Shown here: positions 24,655-34,067 of the stretch, in pieces
Numbering within the stretch: position 1 is the first letter of the stretch
Layout of the letters: each line of letters begins with the position of its first letter
NCBI GenBank assembly: GCA_022773825.1
Contig: JALFOF010000008.1
Span: forward strand, 1 to 37,820
From: Prevotella sp.
GTDB taxonomy: Bacteria; Bacteroidota; Bacteroidia; Bacteroidales; Bacteroidaceae
Reading direction: 5' to 3'
Length of the DNA: 37,820 nucleotides
Made by a program: the position numbers and the translations under genes
Notes under the pieces: generated by a model
Told to the model about the DNA's origin: nothing
The model's database searches: none
What the model saw: only the letters and a program-made list of their open reading frames with translations

Positions 24655-27207
24655 TTATTCCCTCGGGCTCTCTTCGCCGTGGAGATACTGTCTGGTGTAT
24701 CCTCCGAAGTCTATCACTATCTTCTCCAGCACTATGCCTGGGTCGTTAGGCTTGAATGTCAGCTTGTGTGTGCCAGCAACGGCGTTGCCGAGCGGCAGTT
24801 CCACGGTCTTCTCCACCACGCGGCGCGCTATGGTTGGGTAGTACACGGTGTATATGTTGTCGGGGTTCTCGTTCAGGTCGCCGTTGAAGTTCACCGCCAC
24901 GGGCTCGCCGCCGTCCATCGCCACGGAGTATGTCAGTCCGCCTTTGTTGAGGAAGTCCAGCGTGGACTTTGTGACGATGAGCACCTTTGCCGTCTGCTTC
25001 GCGCCCTGCGGAGCTTTGAAGCTGTATGTCAACTCCGCCCCGTCCACGCTTCCTGTCTGTGGCATCAGCGTCATAGCACTCAGCGTTCTGCCCATGTGCG
25101 GTATCAGCGTCCACTGCGCTCCCGCACCGTTTGCCTTGCTGCTGTAGTGCTCTGCCTCAATGGCGATGTAGCCCTTGCCACCGTCAGAGAACACGTTGTC
25201 CACCTTATCGGCGCGGAAGAGCTTGGGCAGTATGTCCTTTTTGAAGTTGTCGTTCCAAGAAGTGTAGCCTATGTGCTTCTGCGTCATCATGCCTTTCCAC
25301 TTGCCTCCGGCGATGCCCGTGTTGTATTGTTCCATCAACCGCGCGTCGCGTGCGAAGTATTCCTCGCATTTGTCCGCCCAGATGTTCATGGCATAGTCAC
25401 CTTTTTGGTGCAGGTCATGGTTCTTAGCCTGCGCGTAGTACATCTGGTGCAGGTTTGCCATCAGTTGCACTGGGAAGAGTATGAGTTGGAAATAAGCGTC
25501 CTTCATCTCCCCGGGCAGTGTGGCATACTGCCTCAGTGCCGCTATCTCAAGGTCTTTATACTCGTCCACCACGCGTGCCCAGTCGCCAGAAGCGAGGTCG
25601 TATGTCTTGGCGTCCAGCATCTCTGCCGTGCATCGTCCGTTGAGTTTGCAGCACTGGTTGAGCAGCCTTGCCGCCTCGTCCGCCTGGCTCTCGCCGAACT
25701 GCTGTGCGCAGAACGCTCTTGTATGCTGTATCAGTGCCGATGCCACATTGTCCTCTGCCACGAGGAACGCTGGTGCTTTCGGGTTCCATGCCATGTCGAG
25801 GAACAGCTGTATCTGGTATTCCATGGGCTTTAAGTCACCCACATTGAGAATCCACAGGCGGTCAATGCCGTAGTCGTAAGCCAGTGTCAGCTGCTCCCAC
25901 ATATTCTGTGTCGGTGTGGCGTTGATAAGCTTTGAGTTGCGCGGCGCGCCCACATAGTCCACGTGGTAGTACAGTCCCCATCCGCCTTTGTGCTTGCGCT
26001 CCTTGGCGTTGGGCACCCTGCGCACGTTGCCCCAGTTGTCATCGCAGAGCAGCATCGTCACGTCCTCGGGCACTTTCATGCCGTCGTCGTAGTAATCCTG
26101 CACCTCTTTATATAGTGCCCACAGCTGCGGCACCTCACTGGCGGGCTTGCCGTGCGCCTTGCTGATGAGCTTACGCTGGTTCTTTATGATGTCTTCCAGC
26201 AGCTTAACGTCACGGTCCTCGCTCATCGCCATGTCGCCATCGCCGCGCATACCTATCGTTATCACGTCCTCCGTGTGTTTGTTGCGCTCCACGCCTCCCA
26301 GCCAGAAGGCGTCAAGGTTTGCCTTGTTGGTGGCGTAGTTCCATTTTCCGCCCACCTCATACTTGCCCTGTGCGTCCTTGGGCTTCACGTGCCACTCCCT
26401 CTGCGAGCGGCTCATGGGTTCGTGATGGCTTGTTCCTACCATCACGCCCATGTCGTCCGCCGTCTTTGAGTTCAGCGGGTCGTCGGCGTAGAACGCCCAG
26501 CCCCACATCGCTGGCCAGATGTAGTTACCCTTTAATCTTAATATTAGCTCAAACACTTTCTCATAAAACTCATGTCCTCCGTATGGCGTTCCGAACGTGT
26601 TCTTCACCCACGAGGTGAGGCATGGCGCCTCGTCGTTGAGGAAGATGCCACGGTATCTCACCGCTGGCTCGCCGTCGGTATATTGTCCTGGCTTCACATA
26701 CACCTGCCGCTGCTTCACCACTGGCACATCCATCCAGTAGTACCACGGCGACACACCCATCTGGCGGCTCAGCTCATAGATGCCGTAGATGGTGCCGCGG
26801 CGGTCGCTGCCCACTATGTAGAGCACGCTGCCGCCCTCGTCCATGGTGCCGATGACGTATTTCTCGCGCTTACCCCTCAGCTGCTTCTCGTCTATCCTGC
26901 CAGCCTTCGCCAGCTCTTTGGCAGCCGCCGTGCCCATCGTGCCTATCACGACGCGGCAGCCCTTGGAATTAGAGGATATAGTGGCAAACGTGCCGCACAC
27001 CTTGCCGAAATCGGCGGCGAGGTTCTTGGCGGCAATCTTCACGCCCACATTCTCGTCGGCGCCCACGCAGATGGTGAACGCCTCGCCGGCGCCGCACAGT
27101 TTGATGCCGTCGCTGTTGAAGGACACGAATTTCTCCGCGGCGGCACAACGCAGCGCGCACGTCACGGCAAAAAGAAGAAGAAGTAATATTTGCTTAGGTC
27201 TGTTCAT
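24655..27207 (-). CDS. Secreted GH115 xylan alpha-1,2-glucuronidase
   Basis: An 850-residue protein with a signal peptide (about 1-23). The family plan is complete: N-terminal alpha/beta domain (about 25-175, 'GSDRRGTIYGIYELSRQMGVSPW'-like run, seen as 'RRGTIYGIYELS'); TIM-like barrel (about 180-480) with 'RYRGIFLNDEAP' (Asp192, Glu193), 'GNYIWPAMWGWAF', 'GTSHHEPMSR' and 'LLCDDNWGN'; a helical part; and a C-terminal beta domain ('IAIEAEHYSSK', about 645-850). GH115 enzymes remove 4-O-methyl-glucuronic acid from internal positions of xylan. It is the first gene of the middle operon and pairs functionally with the GH67 gene at the right edge. Confidence 0.94.
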   Translation of the reverse strand: MNRPKQILLLLLFAVTCALRCAAAEKFVSFNSDGIKLCGAGEAFTICVGADENVGVKIAAKNLAADFGKVCGTFATISSNSKGCRVVIGTMGTAAAKELAKAGRIDEKQLRGKREKYVIGTMDEGGSVLYIVGSDRRGTIYGIYELSRQMGVSPWYYWMDVPVVKQRQVYVKPGQYTDGEPAVRYRGIFLNDEAPCLTSWVKNTFGTPYGGHEFYEKVFELILRLKGNYIWPAMWGWAFYADDPLNSKTADDMGVMVGTSHHEPMSRSQREWHVKPKDAQGKYEVGGKWNYATNKANLDAFWLGGVERNKHTEDVITIGMRGDGDMAMSEDRDVKLLEDIIKNQRKLISKAHGKPASEVPQLWALYKEVQDYYDDGMKVPEDVTMLLCDDNWGNVRRVPNAKERKHKGGWGLYYHVDYVGAPRNSKLINATPTQNMWEQLTLAYDYGIDRLWILNVGDLKPMEYQIQLFLDMAWNPKAPAFLVAEDNVASALIQHTRAFCAQQFGESQADEAARLLNQCCKLNGRCTAEMLDAKTYDLASGDWARVVDEYKDLEIAALRQYATLPGEMKDAYFQLILFPVQLMANLHQMYYAQAKNHDLHQKGDYAMNIWADKCEEYFARDARLMEQYNTGIAGGKWKGMMTQKHIGYTSWNDNFKKDILPKLFRADKVDNVFSDGGKGYIAIEAEHYSSKANGAGAQWTLIPHMGRTLSAMTLMPQTGSVDGAELTYSFKAPQGAKQTAKVLIVTKSTLDFLNKGGLTYSVAMDGGEPVAVNFNGDLNENPDNIYTVYYPTIARRVVEKTVELPLGNAVAGTHKLTFKPNDPGIVLEKIVIDFGGYTRQYLHGEESPRE

Positions 27208-27239
27208 GAAATGATTTTAATTGTTAGGTATTTCAGTTG

Positions 27240-27247
27240 CAAAGTTA
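27240..27247 (-). promoter_or_regulatory. Predicted -7 box of the GH115-GH98-GH5-CE-GH43 operon
   Basis: On the minus strand the bases read TAACTTTG, matching TAnnTTTG, 33 nt before the GH115 start codon. It implies a very short leader. No other such box was found inside the operon gaps I checked. Confidence 0.55.
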
Positions 27248-27387
27248 GTGAAAAGTCGTACAATGCTTTTCCCGAATTGTTACATACTGTTTTGCTACTG
27301 TTACAAAACGCCCCGTGACAACCGTTTTACAGCCAAGAAAACGCTGTTTCCATCGGTTTATCTCCGTGCCTCGTTCTTGTGGCGTTG

Positions 27388-27475
27388 CAATAGCTATGCT
27401 TTTACATGGTAATCGCTATGCTTTAGCAATGTAATAGCCTTGCTTTTACCGTACAATCACTATGCTTTCGCAATC
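27388..27475. repeat. Four diverged copies of the 22-bp minisatellite
   Basis: Unit starts at 27388, 27410, 27432 and 27454 keep the exact 22-bp phase, each with a form of AATCGCTATGCTTT. Orientation is opposite to the large array at 14760. The copies are more diverged than in that array. The surrounding 27248-27387 has no supported gene. Confidence 0.85.
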
Positions 27476-27516
27476 ATCACGCCAGCGAAGAAAGGTTATA
27501 CGCCCTTTGTTGACGT

Positions 27517-27901
27517 TCTATATTATGTGCCCCCTGCGGGGGCGGTGGGTGGATGGGGGCATCGGCGATGATAGGGGCTCGCCCCTATCCTATATTATGT
27601 GCCCCCTGCGGGGGCGCACCATCGCTATCAACCAACAGACAATAATTGATTACACACCCGTTATTGAGGTTTATATAATTGCCAATCGCCCCTAAAAGGG
27701 GCACATAATATAGGGCAGGGGCTCGCCCCTGTCTAAAGAACAATACACAACCATGCCCCTGTAGGGGGCTCATAACACAACTCCCCTCATATTCACGGAC
27801 GATGACAATTATAAGCCCCCTGCGGGGGCGGTGGGTGGATGGGGGCATCGGCGATGATAGGGGCTCGCCCCTATCCTATATTATGTGCCCCCTACGGGGG
27901 C
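27517..27901. repeat. Cluster of composite GC palindromes, linker type
   Basis: Same family as 14510-14759. Three composites of palindrome, constant linker and palindrome: 27571-27615 (inverted), 27688-27731 (direct) and 27857-27901 (inverted). There are lone or partial palindromes at 27517-27543, 27755-27769 and 27815-27829. The linker ACATAATATAGG is unchanged while stems vary in matched pairs, for example ATAGGGGC/GCCCCTAT and CAGGGGC/GCCCCTG. Short reading frames here repeat the same peptide only because the DNA repeats. Confidence 0.85.
27529..27642. repeat. 114-bp direct repeat, copy 1
   Basis: Nearly identical to 27815-27928: I see one base difference in 114. The unit begins exactly at a GCCCCCTGCGGGGGC palindrome, contains a whole inverted composite palindrome, and ends at CAACCAACAGACAA. 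The two copies are 286 bp apart, start to start. Confidence 0.9.
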
Positions 27902-27928
27902 GCACCATCGCTATCAACCAACAGACAA
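27815..27928. repeat. 114-bp direct repeat, copy 2
   Basis: Second copy of the unit at 27529-27642; one difference inside the last palindrome (CTACGGG instead of CTGCGGG). It ends in the A-tract of the terminator of the neighbouring minus-strand gene. Confidence 0.9.
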
Positions 27929-27961
27929 AAAAAACCGGGCGCATCGTAATGACGCGCCCGG
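27927..27961 (-). terminator. Rho-independent terminator of the 1318-residue protein gene
   Basis: On the minus strand: CCGGGCGC, an 11-nt loop, GCGCCCGG, then eight T. The stem is 8 bp and perfect. It starts 27 nt after the stop codon at 27988. Confidence 0.9.
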
Positions 27962-27987
27962 AGATGTTTAACTTAGGCTATATGAGA

Positions 27988-30900
27988 TTACTTTACTATT
28001 GCCTTTGATACCTTCATGTAGCCGTTCTTGTATGTCTCCACCTTGATGGTGATGCCGCTTGGCTGAGAAGTCTTCTTACCGCTGAGGTCGTAGTAGCTTA
28101 CGCTTACAGGCTCACCTTCCGGTGCTGCCTCCACGCTCTGTGCGCTTGTGATTTCTTCCGCGAGCTTTGCTGCTGCCGCTGCGTAGTCGTAGCCTTCAAC
28201 CATACCGGTGATAACGAGTGAAGCGTTGTCAACATTACCGAAGCCACCAGTTATTGTCATGTTAGCACCGAGTGTGATGCTACCGAGTGTTGCACCTTCC
28301 TCACATACTGGAACTACGTCCACGAATGTCTTGAGGTTAGCTGCGGTGTTGTTGTCACGTGTGAACTTGCCGTCAACACCTTCGTAAAGCTGCTGGCTCT
28401 CACCGCAGTAAGCGTAGCATCCGTGTGGCTCGCCGCCGTCTTCACCAATCTTGATAGAAGCCTCATACTTGAATACAGGGAGGTTGGTTATAACCTGCTT
28501 CACGTCATAATTGTGATCACCCCAGCCAGTCTTCACTGCACAGTTCTCGATTGGCTTAATCTCTGTTGGGTATGGACCATCCCATGCGGTGGTGAATACT
28601 GATGTAATCTGACCCTTTGTCTGCTCGATAGTCCAGCCTGGGAAGTCTGTTACGCTTGCGTTTACAACATTGTCGACAACTGGTGCCGTGCAGTAGAACT
28701 GTGCGTTCTGTATGAGGTATGGAGCTTCAATAGGATTCTCTATTTCCTCCAAGGAATCACCAAGTACGATGAATGGGTTTCCACCGGAAGCGATGGTGCT
28801 GTAGAGCTTAGAAGCAAACATCATCTTCAGCAGTGAAACGAGTTCCTGGTCGTCGCTTACAGCATTACCAGCAGCGATAACCTGCTCGTTGGTTTCCATG
28901 TTAGGATCAAGAGCTACGATAGCAGCCGCAAGCTCTGTAACCTGCTTGGTAAGCAGTGGCACGCAGGTATTAACCATGTTGTTAAGCAGTGTGCCGTTGC
29001 TGCCCATCAGGCTGACAGCCTTGTTGAGTTCCTCGTCGTCCATTGCGATGTAGTCAACATCCTTGTACTGGTTGTAAACTTCCTCCAATGTTATGAAGAG
29101 GTCGAGCTTCTCATACTTAGTGCCCTTTGCGTTCTCTATACCGTCGGCGATAGCCTGGAGGCTTGACGGGTAAGCGTCGATATTAGCACGGCGAGTCTGA
29201 GACTTCTTAACGAGCATGTCAATTTCTGCGAATGCCGCATCGTACTCAGCAACAGTGTGGAATGGTGGGTTCGTGTAGGTAGCGATAGCCTTTGCGAGCT
29301 GGTCGCGTGTATCACCCCTGTACTCATCTTTCTCATTTGCTAATTCAAGCTCTTCCTTAGCAGGCTCCAATGCCTTAACAAGCATCTGAGCATACTGTAC
29401 TGCGAGTGAAGCTGTTGATTCTACGGTTACGTTACCGAATACCGTCTCTCCTTCGCCGTCACCACCTGATGTGAACTTGAGAATATATTTGCCTTCCGCT
29501 GGTGCGTTCCACAAGAACTGTATCTTCTGCGCCTCGTCTTTAGGATCGTTACCAGAATTACTGTTGCCGGTAGCTACATCAGTACGTGTGTAAACCGGAG
29601 TACCCTTGATGCCGTCTTCCTGCTTGTAGATGTCCAGAGTTATAGCGTTATTTAGTGCCTTCCAGTTGATGATGCTGTAAGTAATCTGATATCTTGCAGC
29701 CTTGAGGTCGAGAGTCTTCTCAGGAGTTGTTGTACCGTCATCTCCAAGAACGTCACCGCCATGGTCTGTCTGTACAAGGTATTCACCATAAGTAGCATAG
29801 CATCCACCAGCAAGATATATACCAGCACCACCCATATTCTTGTTACCAATTGTCTTTACACGTGGACCACCGCCACCTGTCCAGTCGTTACCGCCCCATG
29901 AGCAGTTTGCGCCTGGGTCACGCATGCGACCATCGGCACGATAAACCTTCCAACCAGTACCGTGCTGAGGAGCGCAGTCATTACCTACGGAAGCGAAGTT
30001 GCCCTCTGCTACTACTTCAGTTTCAGTCTTGTCGCCCTCTGTCATTTTGTAGCTTCTTGCCTTGAAACCAAGCACGCGTGCGGCGGTGAAGCCACCTTCC
30101 GGCTCACGTATCTTGAGGATTACGTTCTGCTCCTTAGGATTGTCGAATGTTACAGTGATAGCGCCAGCAGCCTTGACTGTGGTGAAGTTTTCTGCCTTAA
30201 CAGAAGTAGTGCCGTTCTTATATGCCAGCTCATTGCCATCCATGTCCTCAATACGGAACTCAAGTGAACGGACATCAGCCTCGTGACCAACACCCATGAT
30301 GCTGAACTCTATGCCGCCGGCAGGGAGAGTGAGGCGTGCGTCTTCCTGGTCGCCGTACATGAGATATGTGTATCCTGCACGGTCGCAGAGGTAGAAGCAG
30401 ACATAAGGAATGGTATCTGCACCTGTAATAATGAAGTTACGGCAAGCAGAGCCACCGCCCCATGCTTCACCACCTGTCCAGTTAGCAGCAGGGTTAGCGT
30501 CTGTATTAACCATACAAGTCCAACCTGTAGGTATTCCGTTAGCCTCACCCTGGAGGAGATGTGTGAAGAGGTCAGTGTAGATAGTCTCAGCAAGCTGTAT
30601 CTGACCAGTCTCGAAGTTGGTAGAGAATGTCTTGTAAGACCTAATCCACTTGTCTGACGTAACACCCTCAAGAGTTACAGAGTATGCGCCCTTCGGGAAT
30701 GGCTTACGGTCCTGGCGGACGAAGGTCAGAGTGTTTGTACCCTCGTCTCCGTTAAGCTGCGTTGCGAGGATGAGGTTTTCTGTGCCGTTGAGTTTAACCA
30801 CAAGCGGCTCAGTGTTGTCGTTATGGCCCATTACAGGCTTGTCGAACGTGAAGGAAACCTCTGTCATAGACTCGTCAAGGCAGAAAGAACCATCCGCTGG

Positions 30901-31944
30901 AAGCGTAGAGACTAACTCAGGCTCGGTATATGCCCAAGAAGAAATCTCCTCCAAGCCAGCGAGGTATTCGCCAGCCTCGCCGCCGAAGCTTGGCACTGCT
31001 CCCTCTGGCGCGAGGTCGCCCTTGTACTGCACTTGGTATGCCTCGTCCTCAGGGTTCTTGAATGCTATCTCTATCTTGTTGTCTCCGTCCTCAGCGTAAA
31101 CTTCATCAAGGAAGATATACATATATCCGTCTTTCTGAAGCTCTACCGCTGCCACTGCCGCAGGCTCGCCATTGAAGGTCACAGAAGCGCAATCCGTTGG
31201 CATTATCACACGGCCGAGAGGGTTCTTGCTTACGAGCTCGGTGATGTTGGTAGCGTAACCGAAATCAACGCGGATAACGTCGCCACTGAAGGAAACACCT
31301 GCTATAGGGCTCTCTGAAAGGTCAACCTCGTCAAGATAGTAGTCGCCGGGGTTGTAGATATTAAATGTAGCGAACCACTTGTCCTCCAAAGGAGCTGCTT
31401 CAGGGTTCTTTTCCGCGTACTTATCCTTTTGCAGCTGTGCGCTTGCGAAGTAGAACATCTTAGTGTACTTCTCATACTTCTGCGGGTTGAAATATGAAAC
31501 CTCATACCTGAACTCGTTGCCGTTAGCGTCGAGCAGAGGTATGTCAGCATCCTCGCCACCCTGCATCAGTGCCACGCTCATCTTACTCTTGTTTTCGTTA
31601 ACACCGTCAATGTTCCATGTGTTCTGACCCCTGAAGTAGTAAGTGAGGCGGTAGCTCTTGCCTTCCTGCAACGGGAGGTTGCGGAACTTCACGGCACGCC
31701 GCCACCAGCTGGTATCAATAGCAGAGTTGTAGAAGTTCATGCATCCCTCGCCAGCGTAAGGCTCGAAGGGACTAATGATGCGTTCGTCACCCTCCTGCGT
31801 GTTGATGAACTCATACCACGCCACGTCCGTAGGCTGTTTTGACTGCGGCGCGTCAAAGCCTTCGTGGAAGATGGGAGTCTGAGCTTGCAGACCGAGTCCG
31901 CAGGCCAGCATCATTCCAAGGTTTAGTAATCTTTTTCGTTTCAT
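27988..31944 (-). CDS. Large multidomain secreted protein of unknown function
   Basis: A 1318-residue protein I do not recognise as a whole. It has a signal peptide ('MKRKRLLNLGMMLACGLGLQAQ', about 22 residues, quoted as MKRKRLLNLGMM and GLGLQAQ), a beta-sandwich at about 25-185, an Ig-like stretch (about 195-310), and a Big_5/SbsA-like domain at about 340-440 ('STLPADGSFCLDESMTEVSF'). Further beta domains run to about 840, then a mostly helical part at about 848-1050, another beta domain (about 1090-1250), and a tail 'YYDLSGKKTS...MKVSKAIVK' like a secretion signal. No catalytic motif was seen. It has its own promoter and terminator, so it is probably monocistronic. Codons such as GGT, GTT, CGT and AAC are frequent, unlike the ATA- and CGC-rich enzyme genes, which hints at strong expression or a different origin. 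A glycan-binding or adhesive role is only a guess. Confidence 0.85.
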   Translation of the reverse strand: MKRKRLLNLGMMLACGLGLQAQTPIFHEGFDAPQSKQPTDVAWYEFINTQEGDERIISPFEPYAGEGCMNFYNSAIDTSWWRRAVKFRNLPLQEGKSYRLTYYFRGQNTWNIDGVNENKSKMSVALMQGGEDADIPLLDANGNEFRYEVSYFNPQKYEKYTKMFYFASAQLQKDKYAEKNPEAAPLEDKWFATFNIYNPGDYYLDEVDLSESPIAGVSFSGDVIRVDFGYATNITELVSKNPLGRVIMPTDCASVTFNGEPAAVAAVELQKDGYMYIFLDEVYAEDGDNKIEIAFKNPEDEAYQVQYKGDLAPEGAVPSFGGEAGEYLAGLEEISSWAYTEPELVSTLPADGSFCLDESMTEVSFTFDKPVMGHNDNTEPLVVKLNGTENLILATQLNGDEGTNTLTFVRQDRKPFPKGAYSVTLEGVTSDKWIRSYKTFSTNFETGQIQLAETIYTDLFTHLLQGEANGIPTGWTCMVNTDANPAANWTGGEAWGGGSACRNFIITGADTIPYVCFYLCDRAGYTYLMYGDQEDARLTLPAGGIEFSIMGVGHEADVRSLEFRIEDMDGNELAYKNGTTSVKAENFTTVKAAGAITVTFDNPKEQNVILKIREPEGGFTAARVLGFKARSYKMTEGDKTETEVVAEGNFASVGNDCAPQHGTGWKVYRADGRMRDPGANCSWGGNDWTGGGGPRVKTIGNKNMGGAGIYLAGGCYATYGEYLVQTDHGGDVLGDDGTTTPEKTLDLKAARYQITYSIINWKALNNAITLDIYKQEDGIKGTPVYTRTDVATGNSNSGNDPKDEAQKIQFLWNAPAEGKYILKFTSGGDGEGETVFGNVTVESTASLAVQYAQMLVKALEPAKEELELANEKDEYRGDTRDQLAKAIATYTNPPFHTVAEYDAAFAEIDMLVKKSQTRRANIDAYPSSLQAIADGIENAKGTKYEKLDLFITLEEVYNQYKDVDYIAMDDEELNKAVSLMGSNGTLLNNMVNTCVPLLTKQVTELAAAIVALDPNMETNEQVIAAGNAVSDDQELVSLLKMMFASKLYSTIASGGNPFIVLGDSLEEIENPIEAPYLIQNAQFYCTAPVVDNVVNASVTDFPGWTIEQTKGQITSVFTTAWDGPYPTEIKPIENCAVKTGWGDHNYDVKQVITNLPVFKYEASIKIGEDGGEPHGCYAYCGESQQLYEGVDGKFTRDNNTAANLKTFVDVVPVCEEGATLGSITLGANMTITGGFGNVDNASLVITGMVEGYDYAAAAAKLAEEITSAQSVEAAPEGEPVSVSYYDLSGKKTSQPSGITIKVETYKNGYMKVSKAIVK

Positions 31945-32004
31945 AACTTAAAAATTGTTTTGGTAAATAGAATGTTAAATTAATTTTCGGTTTTCTTTCG
32001 CTTG

Positions 32005-32012
32005 CAAAATTA
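32005..32012 (-). promoter_or_regulatory. Predicted -7 box for the 1318-residue protein gene
   Basis: Minus-strand TAATTTTG matches TAnnTTTG and is identical to the box before the SusC operon. It leaves a leader of about 55 nt before the start at 31944. Confidence 0.55.
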
Positions 32013-32150
32013 AAATTAATATGTGACACGCATTTTCGGGTTTGTGCGAAATACTTTCGCTGATGTAACACGTTGGCATAAAAATGCACTCTTGAAACAA
32101 GGATATAGGAAAATGGTACGAAAAAGAAACCCTTTTCGCAGATAATGAAG

Positions 32151-32158
32151 TAATTTTG
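32151..32158 (+). promoter_or_regulatory. Predicted -7 box for the GH43-GH2-GH67 operon
   Basis: TAATTTTG on the plus strand, divergent from the box at 32005-32012, with a T-run about 17 nt upstream. The GH43 start at 32370 is far away, so the leader would be about 205 nt and would contain the hairpin at 32235-32287. Confidence 0.5.
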
Positions 32159-32234
32159 CATCAGGTTTTAGATAAAGTTAGTAGTTAGTATTAGTTAGTT
32201 AGTATGGTTGCTGAAATTGCAACTGGTGATTAGT

Positions 32235-32287
32235 AAGCCCCGACAGTAAGGAAAGCCAACAGCGGTTGGTTTCTTGTCGGGGAGCTT
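32235..32287 (+). other. Structured leader hairpin upstream of GH43
   Basis: A long hairpin can be drawn: CCCCGACA (32238-32245) with TGTCGGGG (32275-32282), outer AAG/CTT pairs, then an inner stem AAA-CCAAC (32252-32260, one bulge) with GTTGG-TTT (32265-32272) around the loop AGCG. It lies in the predicted leader, about 80 nt before the start codon. There is no U-tract after it, so it is not a plain terminator. It may be a stability or translation-control element. Confidence 0.6.
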
Positions 32288-32369
32288 GCTAAACTCGCCG
32301 AGAAGACTACCACTCCATGAAGGTTCACGGATACACCAACTATGAAGACTCACGAATACGCTAAACAAT

Positions 32370-34052
32370 ATGAAGAAAATACTATCCCTCCTGCTCGCCT
32401 CGGCGACAGCAATGGCATCATACGCACAGAATGATGCTGCTTTTTCGTATTTCTCCTACAAAGGGGACGACGCGCGCTTCAACAAGACTTATGACCCCGC
32501 GCGGCAATACCTCAACCCTATTATAGCCGGTTTCGCCCCCGACCCGTCCATCTGCCGCAAGGGTGACACGTACTATATGGTGAACTCTTCATTCTCCTTC
32601 TTCCCCGGAGTACCTATATATAAGAGTAAGGACCTCGTGAACTGGAAGAGCTTAGGCCACGTGCTGGACCGCGAGAGCCAGCTGCCCCTCGGGCAGCAGC
32701 GCGTCAGCGGCGGCATATACGCGCCGGCAATAACATACAACGAGAAGAACAAGACGTTCTACATGATAACGACAAACGTGGGGGCGGGCAACTTCTACGT
32801 CAAGAGCAAGGACCCCGAAAAGGGCTGGAGCGACCCTATATATATAAAAAAGGTGGGCGGCATAGACCCGTCTTTCTTCTTTGACAAGGACGGCAAGGGC
32901 TACATAGTGAACAACGATGAGCCTATTGGCGGTCACGACTACGAGGGACAGCGCAGCATAATGTGCCACAGGTTCAGCGTGGAGGGCGACAGCGTCATCG
33001 GCGAGCAGGTGGAGATACTGCGCGGCGGCACCCACGTTGAAGAGAAACCGATATGGATTGAAGGCCCGCACCTGTTCCGGGTGGGCAAGTACTACTACCT
33101 CATGTGCGCCGAAGGGGGCACGGGCGAGTGGCACAGCGAGGTGATACTGCGCTCGAAGAGCCCCATGGGACCTTTCGAGGAATATTCGGGTAACCCCATC
33201 CTCACGCAGCGCACGGGACTTGACCCGCAGCGCGACGACTACGTGTCGAGCGCAGGTCACGCCGACCTCGTGCAGACGCCGAAGGGTGACTGGTGGGCGG
33301 TGTTCCTCGCCTGCCGTCCGTATGACAAGAACATATACTACAACACGGGGCGCGACACCTATATGCTGCCCGTGACATGGAAAGACGGCTGGCCCGTGAT
33401 ACTGGAGAAAGGCAAGGCGATACCCACCGTGGTGGACTATAAAGGCGGCACCATAGCGGCGCAAACACCTGAGACTGCCTGCCGCACGGGCAACTTCTCG
33501 TACACCGACAACTTCGACTCCGGCTTGCTGCACACACGCTGGCTCACCCTGCGCAACCCACAGCCGGGCTTCTACAGCCTCCCGGGCAAGGGGGTAAAGA
33601 TAAAGCCGCTGCCCGTGAACATAGCGCAGCGCGAGCGTCTGTCGGCTCTCTTCACACCGCAGCAGCACACCACCTTCACGGCGGAGACGCAGCTCGACTT
33701 CACACCCGCGTCGCCAAAGCATCTCGCTGGCTTCGCCCTCTTGCAGAACGAGGAATACAACTTCACCTTCGGCAAGACCAAACTGAAGGACGGTTCCGTG
33801 GCACTGGTGCTCACAAGGATGGAGAAAACGCCCGTGGCGGTGTCAACAGTGATACTGAAAGGCGAGGAGGCACGGCAGCCCCTGCGACTGAAAATCAGCG
33901 GCGACGGCGGACTTTACGACTTCTACTACGCCCTGCCAGGCGGCACATGGCAAGTGGCGGCGAGGGGAGTGGATGCTACAAACCTCACGACAAACAAGAG
34001 CGGAGGCTTCATAGGAGCCTGCATAGGGCTTTACGCAACGAGCAATAAATAA
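32370..34052 (+). CDS. GH43 beta-xylosidase / arabinofuranosidase
   Basis: A 560-residue GH43 enzyme with a signal peptide (about 1-20, ends 'MASYAQ'). The propeller is at about 45-360. Catalytic candidates are base Asp58 in 'FAPDPSICR', pKa modulator Asp166 in 'GGIDPSFFF' and acid Glu231 in 'IWIEGPHLF'. A C-terminal beta-sandwich follows ('YTDNFDSGLLHTRW', about 375-555). The pattern 'NSSFSFFPGVPIYKSKDLVN' is that of xylosidase-type GH43 enzymes. It probably splits xylose or arabinose from imported oligomers. It is the first gene of the right operon, 15 nt before GH2. Confidence 0.93.
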   Translation: MKKILSLLLASATAMASYAQNDAAFSYFSYKGDDARFNKTYDPARQYLNPIIAGFAPDPSICRKGDTYYMVNSSFSFFPGVPIYKSKDLVNWKSLGHVLDRESQLPLGQQRVSGGIYAPAITYNEKNKTFYMITTNVGAGNFYVKSKDPEKGWSDPIYIKKVGGIDPSFFFDKDGKGYIVNNDEPIGGHDYEGQRSIMCHRFSVEGDSVIGEQVEILRGGTHVEEKPIWIEGPHLFRVGKYYYLMCAEGGTGEWHSEVILRSKSPMGPFEEYSGNPILTQRTGLDPQRDDYVSSAGHADLVQTPKGDWWAVFLACRPYDKNIYYNTGRDTYMLPVTWKDGWPVILEKGKAIPTVVDYKGGTIAAQTPETACRTGNFSYTDNFDSGLLHTRWLTLRNPQPGFYSLPGKGVKIKPLPVNIAQRERLSALFTPQQHTTFTAETQLDFTPASPKHLAGFALLQNEEYNFTFGKTKLKDGSVALVLTRMEKTPVAVSTVILKGEEARQPLRLKISGDGGLYDFYYALPGGTWQVAARGVDATNLTTNKSGGFIGACIGLYATSNK

Positions 34053-34067
34053 CAAAAACGAGTAACT

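Noticed and set aside
24322..25833. Plus-strand 503-codon reading frame
   Set aside because: It lies opposite the GH98 start and the GH115 gene, has no recognisable domain, and is explained by the GC-rich codon pattern of the minus strand.
27462..28008. Small proteins sharing the peptide 'SYIMCPLRGRTIAINQQT'
   Set aside because: The shared peptide comes from the 114-bp DNA repeat; no start signals or conservation support a gene.
32652..33722. Minus-strand 356-codon reading frame
   Set aside because: It is antisense to the plus-strand GH43 gene with intact catalytic residues.
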